Below, piece after piece: positions 1 to 4,937 of a stretch of 5,531 nt of DNA. The notes under the pieces were generated by a model. The model saw nothing but the letters and a program-made list of their open reading frames with translations, had not been told where the DNA came from and made no database searches. Origin of the DNA: an uncultured Drancourtella sp. (GTDB taxonomy: Bacteria > Bacillota > Clostridia > Lachnospirales > Lachnospiraceae); contig CALFLL010000001.1 of the NCBI GenBank assembly GCA_937880845.1, forward strand, positions 1 through 5,531, given 5' to 3'. Position numbers and translations under genes: made by a program. Within the stretch, counting starts at the first letter, position 1, and each line of letters starts with the position of its first letter.

Positions 1-117
1 GAGAATGGTATCTGGTGGGAACACCTTATTGTGGAGATTTGGAATATGTGCAGGCGAGGATACCAGAATAAACAGATCTATGATCCACTTCGGTCGGTGC
101 AGAACAGACGTCCATAA
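1..117 (+). CDS. C-terminal fragment of an unidentified upstream protein (partial)
   Basis: Frame 1 is open from the window edge to a TAA at 115-117 and gives 38 residues ending in IYDPLRSVQNRRP. The peptide is rich in W, R, Q and N (one stretch is NGIWWEHLIVEIWNM) and reads like a genuine protein tail rather than random frame. No domain is recognisable, and I do not know the family. Its position just before the oriT-like hairpins and the relaxase suggests another mobile-element gene, possibly an accessory mobilization protein, but that is inference. The stop codon lies in the loop of an inverted repeat (108-123). A competing reading in frame 2 (ATG at 5, running to 334) crosses all the hairpins and the relaxase start, and I consider it spurious. 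Confidence 0.35.
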   Translation, partial: ENGIWWEHLIVEIWNMCRRGYQNKQIYDPLRSVQNRRP

Positions 118-123
118 GGACGT
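108..123. repeat. Inverted repeat spanning the upstream stop codon
   Basis: Perfect 6-base arms ACGTCC (108-113) and GGACGT (118-123) flank a loop ATAA. The loop contains the TAA stop of the upstream partial frame. No T-run follows, so it is not a typical intrinsic terminator. It is probably one of the structured elements of the transfer-origin region. Confidence 0.6.
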
Positions 124-126
124 TAT

Positions 127-140
127 GCCCCCGGCAGGGC
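127..140. repeat. G/C-rich hairpin in the oriT-like region
   Basis: The arms GCCC (127-130) and GGGC (137-140) enclose CCGGCA. An alternative pairing uses the C-run at 128-132 with GGGG at 145-148. The segment then runs into the first ACTTTTG motif (149-155). A short G/C-rich hairpin beside conserved single-stranded motifs is what relaxase origins commonly show, but the assignment is by position only. Confidence 0.45.
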
Positions 141-187
141 GCAAGGGGACTTTTGATGGACGGTACGGCTGTCGAAAGTGCTTTTGC

Positions 188-208
188 GTTACTTTTGACA
201 AAAGTAAC
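188..208. repeat. Perfect 21-base palindrome with embedded TTGACA
   Basis: Arms GTTACTTTTG (188-197) and CAAAAGTAAC (199-208) are perfect reverse complements around one central A. The centre reads TTGACA (195-200), identical to a consensus -35 box. The best -10 near the right distance is only TATCCG (219-224), so the promoter reading is weak. The palindrome could be a relaxase binding site whose occupancy also shuts off relaxase transcription, as described for MobM of pMV158. That role is inferred here. Confidence 0.75.
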
Positions 209-213
209 AAAAC

Positions 214-287
214 CGCCGTATCCGGCGAAAGTTTCTTAAATATCGCCATGTCTGGCGTAAATAAAAATTATGTGCCATATCTGGCAC
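214..287. repeat. Three related hairpins, GCCRTRTCYGGC, about 30 bases apart
   Basis: Three copies of the 12-base pattern GCCRTRTCYGGC lie at 215-226, 245-256 and 274-285. Each extends to a longer stem: 214-227 (CGCCG/CGGCG), 244-257 (CGCCA/TGGCG) and 272-287 (GTGCCA/TGGCAC). All have a four-base TATC or TGTC loop. Start-to-start spacing is 30 and 29 bases. Where the stems differ, both sides change together: G-C becomes A-T next to the loop, and C-G becomes T-A at the base. The last copy ends 27 bases before the relaxase ATG. They may be operator or iteron-like sites, or RNA hairpins in the relaxase leader. Confidence 0.75.
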
Positions 288-300
288 TCAAACAGAGAAG

Positions 301-307
301 AGGTGAG
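301..307 (+). promoter_or_regulatory. Ribosome binding site fixing the relaxase start
   Basis: AGGTGAG lies 7 bases before the ATG at 315, with a second ATG at 318. The upstream in-frame ATG at 270 has no comparable site and sits against the third hairpin (272-287), so 315 is preferred. Confidence 0.7.
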
Positions 308-314
308 AAAATTT

Positions 315-1730
315 ATGATGAAACGAACAATTAGTGGCATGATCGGAGCCGGTTCACTGGCTCATAACAGACGGGATTTTGTAGCAGAAAATGTAGATCC
401 GGACAGAGTGCAATTGAACATTTGTTATAAGAATGAGAATCTGAAAGAAGTTTATAAGGAACTGTTTGACGATGCTACGGAGAGATACAATGTCGGGAAA
501 AGAAAGGACCGGCAGATTGCAAATTATTATGAAAAAATCCGACAGGGCAAACAGGAGAAGTTGTTCCATGAAGTAATATTCCAGATTGGTAATCGTGAGG
601 ATATGGCAGTGGGAACGTCAGAAGGAAATCTGGCTGTAAAGGTACTGGACGAATATGTGAAAGACTTCCAGAAACGGAATCCGACACTTCGGGTATTTAG
701 CTGCTATCTGCATCAGGACGAAGCTACTCCGCATCTGCATATTGACTTTGTTCCTTATGTGACCAACTGGAAGGGAAAAGGAATGGATACCAGAGTTTCA
801 CTGAAACAGGCATTGAAAAGTCTTGGATTTCAAGGTGGAAATAAGCATGATACAGAACTGAATCAGTGGATAAATCATGAAAAAGAAGTGCTGGCAGAAA
901 TCGCAATGCAACGTGGAATTGAATGGGAACAGAAAGGTACACATGAAGAGCATCTGGACGTTTATAATTTCAAGAAAAAGGAACGTAAAAAGGAAGTGCA
1001 GGAACTGGAGCAGGAAAAAGAAAATCTGACAGCAGAGAACGAAGGATTGATTTCTCAGATTGCGGACGCAAGGGCAGATATTAAACTACTGGAAGAAGAA
1101 AAAATTCAGTTCCAGAAAGATAAAGAAATAGCAGAAAAACGTGCCGAGAACGCAGAAACGGAATTGAAAAAACTGGAGGACAGAAGAGAATTCCTGCAAC
1201 CGGTGATGGATAATGTCAGTAAGGAAATAAAAGAATATGGAATGATCAAAACATTTTTGCCGGAAGCTACAGCATTGGAACGTGCGGTAACTTATCGGGA
1301 TAAGAAAATAAAACCCTTGTTCATTGAAATGAAGAATAAAATTGGTGCGATGGCTGCACAGGTTAAAGAACTTACCAGAGAAAGAGATAAGTGGAAAAGT
1401 AAGTTTCAGAAGAAAAAGCAGGAGCACGAGAACACTAAAAAGGAACTGGCAGAAGTTCAGAAGGATTATCAGAAATTATCCGGTGAGAAAGAAATTCTGC
1501 AGGGAATTGCAGACAGATATAACCGACTTTTACGCATGTTGGGGAAAGATATGGTAGAACGACTGGTGCAGGACGATATCCGGATGCAGACGGAACTTGA
1601 AGCGAAAAAACAGAAAGAGCAGATGCCGAAAAAAATAGGTGACCGCATACAATGGGCAAGAGAACGAAATGAAGAACACAATGCACAAATTAAGAAGAAT
1701 AAAGCAAAGTACAGAGGAATGGAGTTGTAG
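315..1730 (+). CDS. MOBV-family relaxase / mobilization protein (Mob/Pre, TnpZ-like)
   Basis: This is a DNA-nicking relaxase of the MOBV (Mob_Pre) family. It should cut one strand at oriT, stay covalently attached and start conjugative mobilization. The 471-residue product shows motif I H17-N-R-R. In MobM of pMV158 the equivalent histidine is the nucleophile. The metal-binding motif III is H133-x-D135-E136-x-T-P-H140-x-H142. From about residue 210 to 300, and again around 355-420, the protein is rich in E, K, L and Q with coiled-coil character, as is usual for the C-terminal half of the family, where dimerisation is expected. Length fits the family. Hairpins upstream provide a plausible oriT. 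The stop is 4 bases before tnpV, so the two are probably cotranscribed. The resemblance to Tn4451 TnpZ is inferred from gene company, so no symbol is assigned. Confidence 0.93.
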   Translation: MMKRTISGMIGAGSLAHNRRDFVAENVDPDRVQLNICYKNENLKEVYKELFDDATERYNVGKRKDRQIANYYEKIRQGKQEKLFHEVIFQIGNREDMAVGTSEGNLAVKVLDEYVKDFQKRNPTLRVFSCYLHQDEATPHLHIDFVPYVTNWKGKGMDTRVSLKQALKSLGFQGGNKHDTELNQWINHEKEVLAEIAMQRGIEWEQKGTHEEHLDVYNFKKKERKKEVQELEQEKENLTAENEGLISQIADARADIKLLEEEKIQFQKDKEIAEKRAENAETELKKLEDRREFLQPVMDNVSKEIKEYGMIKTFLPEATALERAVTYRDKKIKPLFIEMKNKIGAMAAQVKELTRERDKWKSKFQKKKQEHENTKKELAEVQKDYQKLSGEKEILQGIADRYNRLLRMLGKDMVERLVQDDIRMQTELEAKKQKEQMPKKIGDRIQWARERNEEHNAQIKKNKAKYRGMEL

Positions 1731-1734
1731 GAAT

Positions 1735-2109
1735 ATGAAGAAACAAATTTATGATGAAAAGAATGGACTGAGCTACACATTGCATGGAGATTATTATCTG
1801 CCAGATTTGGAACTCAATGAGGAAGAACCGGTATATGGAAAATATGGAATAATGCGAAAGCAGTTTCTGAAGGAACACAGGAGTGCCAAGTATCAATATC
1901 TGGTACTGACTGGGAAACTGACGGAATATCTGAATCAGGTAGACAAAGAAGCAAGAGAAAAAGTTGAGATGCTGGTGGAGCAGATGGCTGAACGGTGGGG
2001 AGTGACGGAAGAATTGAAGATGCGGGATCAGATGGAATGGGTGAGGAGGATGAATAATATCAAAGCAACTGCCGAAGAAATAGTATATAAAAATATAATC
2101 TTTATGTAG
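1735..2109 (+). CDS. tnpV: TnpV-like transposon-encoded protein
   Basis: This is a 124-residue protein of the TnpV family, first named from the clostridial mobilizable transposon Tn4451. Its biochemical role is not established. The characteristic stretches are visible: KYGIMRKQFLKEHR at residues 36-49, LTGKLTEYL at 58-66, and GVTEELKMRDQMEWV at 89-103 followed by MNN. The start at 1735 is chosen because the relaxase ends 4 bases upstream, GGAG lies at 1721-1724, and the homologous part begins with the next few residues (IYDEKNGLSY). The longer in-frame reading from 1639 lies inside the relaxase gene. It is probably translated from the relaxase transcript. A hairpin region follows at once. In Tn4451-like elements it is usually found near a large serine recombinase, which is not in this window. 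Confidence 0.88.
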   Translation: MKKQIYDEKNGLSYTLHGDYYLPDLELNEEEPVYGKYGIMRKQFLKEHRSAKYQYLVLTGKLTEYLNQVDKEAREKVEMLVEQMAERWGVTEELKMRDQMEWVRRMNNIKATAEEIVYKNIIFM

Positions 2110-2113
2110 GAAA

Positions 2114-2144
2114 GAGGCTGTCTGCAGGCGTTGTGGACAGCCTC
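2114..2144. terminator. Convergent hairpin, likely terminator between tnpV and vsr
   Basis: Arms GAGGCTGTC (2114-2122) and GACAGCCTC (2136-2144) form a perfect 9-bp stem with a 13-base loop. On the plus strand no T-run follows. On the minus strand the stem is followed by TTTCC, a weak tract. It sits exactly between two converging genes, so it may terminate both, best for vsr. The stem alone could slow or end transcription, but strength cannot be judged by eye. Confidence 0.6.
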
Positions 2145-2156
2145 CTGTATAGGAGG
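2141..2156. repeat. Second hairpin overlapping the terminator arm
   Basis: CCTCCT (2141-2146) and AGGAGG (2151-2156) pair around GTAT. The left arm shares 2141-2144 with the right arm of the larger hairpin, so the two folds exclude each other. It lies immediately before the vsr stop codon (2159-2161 on the minus strand). AGGAGG resembles a ribosome binding site, but no plus-strand gene follows it. Confidence 0.5.
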
Positions 2157-2158
2157 GG

Positions 2159-2617
2159 TTATTCTTCAGATATATCATAGTCAGTGGTTGTATCAGAAAA
2201 TTTTGTATCCCAAATGGCTTCTTCAATGGCCTGTAAACATTCATCTGTATGTTTGGAAATGTCTTGCCCCCAGAAGTGAAGGACAGTATAGCCTAGAAAT
2301 AGAAGTTTTTTATCGTTTTCATAATCACGATTACGATTTCGCTCAATTTTTTTGATCCAAAAGTCTGGATTCTTACCCTTTTCAAGACGAAGCTTGAGAA
2401 TTTCCCAATCCTTTCCGTGAAAAAATTCACTATCGCAAAAAATAGCAATTTTATATTTGGTAAGAACAATGTCAGGAGAACCAGGGAGAGCTTTATAATT
2501 TTTGCGATAGCGATAACCTTTGTACCATAGAGCTTTTCGGAGTAAGAGTTCTATGGAAGTATCTTTACTGTGGATCTTACGCATATTGTTTGAAACAGTA
2601 GCGGAATCGCGCGACAT
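2159..2617 (-). CDS. vsr: Very short patch repair (Vsr) endonuclease
   Basis: The 152-residue product matches the Vsr family, which nicks DNA 5' of the T in T:G mismatches made when 5-methylcytosine deaminates. Visible features are MRKIHSKDTSIE at 12-23, RYRKNYKALPGSPDIV at 36-51 and FFHG at 65-68, followed by FWIKKIERNRNRD and HFWGQDI. By ungapped comparison with E. coli Vsr recalled from memory, E23 and D49 fall on E25 and D51, and H67 on H69. The E. coli zinc ligands C66, H71 and C73 would be E64, K69 and W71, so the zinc site appears absent. AGAAGG (minus strand, plus positions 2625-2630) lies 7 bases before the ATG. The gene diverges from the methyltransferase it presumably serves, and is A+T-rich like the rest of the cassette. 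Confidence 0.9.
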   Translation of the reverse strand: MSRDSATVSNNMRKIHSKDTSIELLLRKALWYKGYRYRKNYKALPGSPDIVLTKYKIAIFCDSEFFHGKDWEILKLRLEKGKNPDFWIKKIERNRNRDYENDKKLLFLGYTVLHFWGQDISKHTDECLQAIEEAIWDTKFSDTTTDYDISEE

Positions 2618-2652
2618 ATAGGTACCTTCTTTCTAACTGAACTGATGACAAT

Positions 2653-2681
2653 ATATTATCAAAAAACAGGAGAAATAGCAA
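2653..2681 (-). promoter_or_regulatory. Probable vegetative promoter for vsr
   Basis: On the minus strand TTGCTA (plus 2676-2681) and TAATAT (plus 2653-2658) are separated by exactly 17 bases, a good sigma-A-type arrangement. The -10 box lies about 35 bases upstream of the vsr ATG, leaving room for a short leader with the AGAAGG site. Confidence 0.6.
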
Positions 2682-2701
2682 ACGGGATAAGAAACATACG
2701 A

Positions 2702-2730
2702 GAGAAAATCTAACGATATGGTGAGAAAAT
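2702..2730. repeat. Direct repeat GAGAAAAT, 21-base period, in the divergent promoter region
   Basis: GAGAAAAT occurs at 2702-2709 and 2723-2730, starting 21 bases apart, about two helical turns. The second copy overlaps the first base of the candidate methyltransferase -35 box (2730-2735). A shorter form, GAGAAAT, lies at 2670-2676 beside the vsr -35 box. Spacing and placement fit operator sites for the HTH domain of the methyltransferase, but the motif is short and A-rich, so chance is possible. Confidence 0.35.
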
Positions 2731-2762
2731 TGCTTGTTGCTAATTGTGGGATATGATAAAAT
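2730..2762 (+). promoter_or_regulatory. Probable promoter of the restriction-modification operon
   Basis: Two overlapping readings exist: TTGCTT (2730-2735) with TATGAT (2752-2757) at 16 bases, or TTGTTG (2734-2739) with TAAAAT (2757-2762) at 17 bases. Either would start transcription at roughly 2765-2770. That places the in-frame ATG at 2763 at or before the RNA start and supports the later start at 2799. Confidence 0.55.
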
Positions 2763-2786
2763 ATGAGTTGTACTATTTTTGATTTT

Positions 2787-2792
2787 GGAGGA
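2787..2792 (+). promoter_or_regulatory. Ribosome binding site fixing the methyltransferase start
   Basis: GGAGGA lies 6 bases upstream of ATG 2799, a near-ideal arrangement. The alternative in-frame ATG at 2763 would add 12 residues (starting MSCTIFDFG) that lie outside the HTH domain, and has no such site. Confidence 0.85.
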
Positions 2793-2798
2793 ATTTTA

Positions 2799-4031
2799 AT
2801 GGCGATTTGTTATGACAAATTATGGAAATTACTGATAGATAAAAAAATGAACCGCACAGAATTGAAGGAAGCGTCAGGAATAAGTTTTAATGTATTAGCT
2901 CGATTAGGAAAGAATGAGCCAGTTTCATTTGAATCTATAGAAAAAATATGTTTTACATTAAATTGCAAGATAGAAGATGTTGTAGAGATAAAAAAAGAAG
3001 AATCACCACAAATCGATAGTGATGCATTTACAACCATAGAACTGTTTGCAGGAGCTGGAGGTTTGGCTTTGGGGATAGAAAAAGCTGGATTTGAACCATT
3101 GGGACTAATAGAGTTTGATAAAGATGCTGCAGAATCTTTGAAAACCAATAGGCCGAACTGGAGAGTTATTCATGATGATATAGCTAATATATCTTGTTTG
3201 GATTTGGAAGATTATTTTGGTATAAAAAAAGGAGAACTGGATTTATTATCGGGAGGAGCACCGTGTCAGGCTTTTTCTTATGCTGGAAAAAGATTAGGAC
3301 TTGAAGATGCAAGAGGAACACTTTTTTATCACTATGCAACTTTTTTACAAAAACTACAGCCAAAGATGTTTTTATTTGAAAATGTTCGAGGATTGCTGAC
3401 TCATGATAAGGGAAGAACATATGCAACAATAACAAATATTTTTGAACAGGCGGGATATACCATTCAGAAAAAGATTTTAAATGCGTGGGATTTTGGTGTG
3501 CCGCAGAAAAGAGAGAGACTAATCACTGTTGGAATTAGAAATGATTTAGTGGGAAAAGTTTCATTCTCATTTCCAAAAGAACATGATTATAAGCCTGTTT
3601 TGAGAGATGTTTTGTTGGATTGTCCAGAAGGACCAGGGGTACCATATGGAGAAAATAAAAGGAAAATATTTGAATTGGTTCCACCTGGAGGATATTGGAG
3701 AGATATTGATCCGGAGATTGCAAAAGCATATATGAAAAGTTGCTGGGATATGGAAGGCGGAAGAACAGGGATTCTTAGGAGAATGAGCCTGGATGAACCG
3801 TCATTGACGGTATTGACTTCACCGTCTCAGAAGCAAACAGAAAGATGTCATCCATTGGAAGCAAGACCGTTTACGGTACGTGAGAATGCAAGATGTCAAA
3901 CATTTCCAGATGAATGGCAATTTTGTGGAAGTGTTCAATCTCAGTATAAACAGGTTGGAAATGCTGTTCCTGTCAATTTAGCATATGAAATTGGGCTAGA
4001 GATACATAAATCATTAGAGGGGGTAAATTAA
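2799..4031 (+). CDS. DNA (cytosine-5) methyltransferase with N-terminal XRE-type HTH domain
   Basis: This 410-residue enzyme transfers methyl from S-adenosylmethionine to carbon 5 of cytosine and should protect host DNA from the adjacent endonuclease. Residues 4-64 form an XRE/HTH_26-like helix-turn-helix (YDKLWKLLIDKKMNRTELK, then SFESIEKICFTLNCKIEDV). The catalytic domain shows motif I ELFAGAGG at 81-88, motif IV GGAPCQ at 152-157 with nucleophile C156, ENV at 194-196, QKRER at 236-240, motif IX-type RPFTVRENARCQTFPDEW at 356-373 and motif X QVGNAVP at 385-391. The target region, about 270-350, contains VPPGGYWRD and KQTERCHP, which I recall from GGNCC/GGWCC methyltransferases; the exact target is not proven. 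The HTH probably represses or tunes the divergent promoters, replacing a separate controller protein. Its TAA directly abuts the endonuclease ATG. Confidence 0.94.
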   Translation: MAICYDKLWKLLIDKKMNRTELKEASGISFNVLARLGKNEPVSFESIEKICFTLNCKIEDVVEIKKEESPQIDSDAFTTIELFAGAGGLALGIEKAGFEPLGLIEFDKDAAESLKTNRPNWRVIHDDIANISCLDLEDYFGIKKGELDLLSGGAPCQAFSYAGKRLGLEDARGTLFYHYATFLQKLQPKMFLFENVRGLLTHDKGRTYATITNIFEQAGYTIQKKILNAWDFGVPQKRERLITVGIRNDLVGKVSFSFPKEHDYKPVLRDVLLDCPEGPGVPYGENKRKIFELVPPGGYWRDIDPEIAKAYMKSCWDMEGGRTGILRRMSLDEPSLTVLTSPSQKQTERCHPLEARPFTVRENARCQTFPDEWQFCGSVQSQYKQVGNAVPVNLAYEIGLEIHKSLEGVN

Positions 4032-4910
4032 ATGGCGTGGAATTTAGATTTTATATCAGAAGAAGATTTTAAGAAGCATGTGCGTGCAACGATTATGAAA
4101 TATGGAGAAAAACTGGAATCGTATGATTTGAAGCGGTTCAATAGTAACCTGATTGATCCAATCAAGTCGATTTTTGATAAATCGGTGTATCGTACAAGCT
4201 GGGAAGAAATTGTAAATAATGAAATTTTCCGGCAGAGAGATAAGTCTAATAATAATGATATAGGATATTTTCATCAGAATATTTTTTCTTATTTCAAAGG
4301 TTGCGAAGTCCCACAAGCAGGCTGGGATGTTATTTACAGAAATCCAGATGGAATACAAATGCCAGATGGAGATATTGTACATACAATATATGTAGAAATG
4401 AAGAACAAACATAATACAATGAACTCTGCATCTTCTGCAAAAACATATATAAAAATGCAAGGACAGATTCTGGAAGACGATGATTGTGCGTGTCTGTTAG
4501 TTGAAGCAATTGCAAAGAAATCACAGAATATAAAATGGTCAACAAAAGTTGATGGGAAAAATGTACAGCATAGATTGATTCGTCGTGTGAGTATGGATCA
4601 GTTTTATGCAATTCTCACTGGTGAAGAAGATGCATTTTATAAGATGTGTATGGCATTGCCGGAGGTAATCAATTCTGTTGTAAATGAAGAAGGCGGTGTT
4701 GAAGTACCACATGATACGGTTATTGATGAATTGAGAAAAGTGGCATCATTATATGGTGATGAAAACGACGAGCTGTCTATGGCAATGGCTGTATATATGC
4801 TTGGATTCAATACATATATGGGATTTGGTGATAAAATCCGTGGAGAATTAGGAGAAGATAAAGACGGAATGCTGAAACGGATTTATGAATATGTGAAACG
4901 GTTAAAATAG
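4032..4910 (+). CDS. Type II restriction endonuclease, Eco47II family
   Basis: The 292-residue product resembles the Eco47II family of type II restriction enzymes; Eco47II cuts GGNCC. Recognised stretches are WNLDFISEEDFKKHV near the start, FRQRDKSNNNDIGYFHQ at 66-82, VHTIYVEMKNKHNTMNS at 116-132 and RRVSMDQFYAILTGEEDAFY in the second half. A PD-(D/E)xK-like active site is plausible: D99 (AGWD) or D112 (PDG) with E122-M-K124. No membrane segment or added domain is evident. The ATG begins directly after the methyltransferase TAA. Its ribosome binding site, GAGGGGG at 4017-4023, lies inside the methyltransferase end, so translation is probably coupled and endonuclease made after methylase. Specificity is inferred from family membership only. 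Confidence 0.85.
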   Translation: MAWNLDFISEEDFKKHVRATIMKYGEKLESYDLKRFNSNLIDPIKSIFDKSVYRTSWEEIVNNEIFRQRDKSNNNDIGYFHQNIFSYFKGCEVPQAGWDVIYRNPDGIQMPDGDIVHTIYVEMKNKHNTMNSASSAKTYIKMQGQILEDDDCACLLVEAIAKKSQNIKWSTKVDGKNVQHRLIRRVSMDQFYAILTGEEDAFYKMCMALPEVINSVVNEEGGVEVPHDTVIDELRKVASLYGDENDELSMAMAVYMLGFNTYMGFGDKIRGELGEDKDGMLKRIYEYVKRLK

Positions 4911-4923
4911 GCATATAAAGAAT

Positions 4924-4930
4924 GGTGGGG
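4924..4930 (+). promoter_or_regulatory. Ribosome binding site deciding the start of the DUF6602-like gene
   Basis: GGTGGGG ends 7 bases before ATG 4938 but only 1 base before ATG 4932, so the second ATG is the better start. Confidence 0.6.
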
Positions 4931-4937
4931 AATGAAC

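Larger units (their letters stand above)
108..287. other. Candidate origin of transfer (oriT) / relaxase control region
   Basis: This stretch between the upstream stop and the relaxase start has no convincing gene but is packed with inverted repeats: 108-123, a GCCC/GGGC hairpin at 127-140, a perfect palindrome at 188-208, and three related hairpins at 214-227, 244-257 and 272-287. A short motif, (A/G)CTTTTG, recurs at 149-155, 180-186 and 191-197. MOBV relaxases such as MobM of pMV158 act at an oriT directly upstream of their own gene and bind inverted repeats there, and Tn4451 has a comparable site upstream of tnpZ. Position and structure fit that pattern. The nick site cannot be assigned by eye. 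The region could equally be mainly regulatory. Confidence 0.6.

Noticed and set aside
214..287. Phased repeats considered as a CRISPR array
   Set aside because: The repeated unit is only 12 bases with dyad symmetry, there are three copies, the gaps are about 17-18 bases, and no cas gene is present.
270..314. Longer relaxase start at ATG 270
   Set aside because: No ribosome binding site, the extra 15 residues are encoded by the third hairpin and leader, and ATG 315 has AGGTGAG at good spacing.
5..334. A 109-codon plus-strand reading frame beginning with ATG at 5
   Set aside because: It crosses the hairpin cluster and overlaps the relaxase start, shows no domain-like sequence and has no ribosome binding site visible in the window. 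The frame-1 tail ending at 117 looks more protein-like for the first 100 bases.
1690..2244. 184-codon minus-strand frame opposite tnpV and the end of vsr
   Set aside because: It runs antisense to two well-supported genes and its H/F/L/S-rich composition is typical of the reverse complement of purine-rich coding DNA.
2763..2798. Longer methyltransferase start at ATG 2763
   Set aside because: It coincides with the probable transcription start and lacks a ribosome binding site. ATG 2799 has GGAGGA 6 bases upstream and begins at the HTH domain.
2799..2990. N-terminal HTH considered as a separate controller (C) gene
   Set aside because: The frame continues without a stop into methyltransferase motif I, so it is a fused domain, not an independent gene.
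4056..4460. Minus-strand frame opposite the restriction endonuclease
   Set aside because: It is a shadow of the endonuclease gene, rich in F, I, C and Y, with no recognisable motif.
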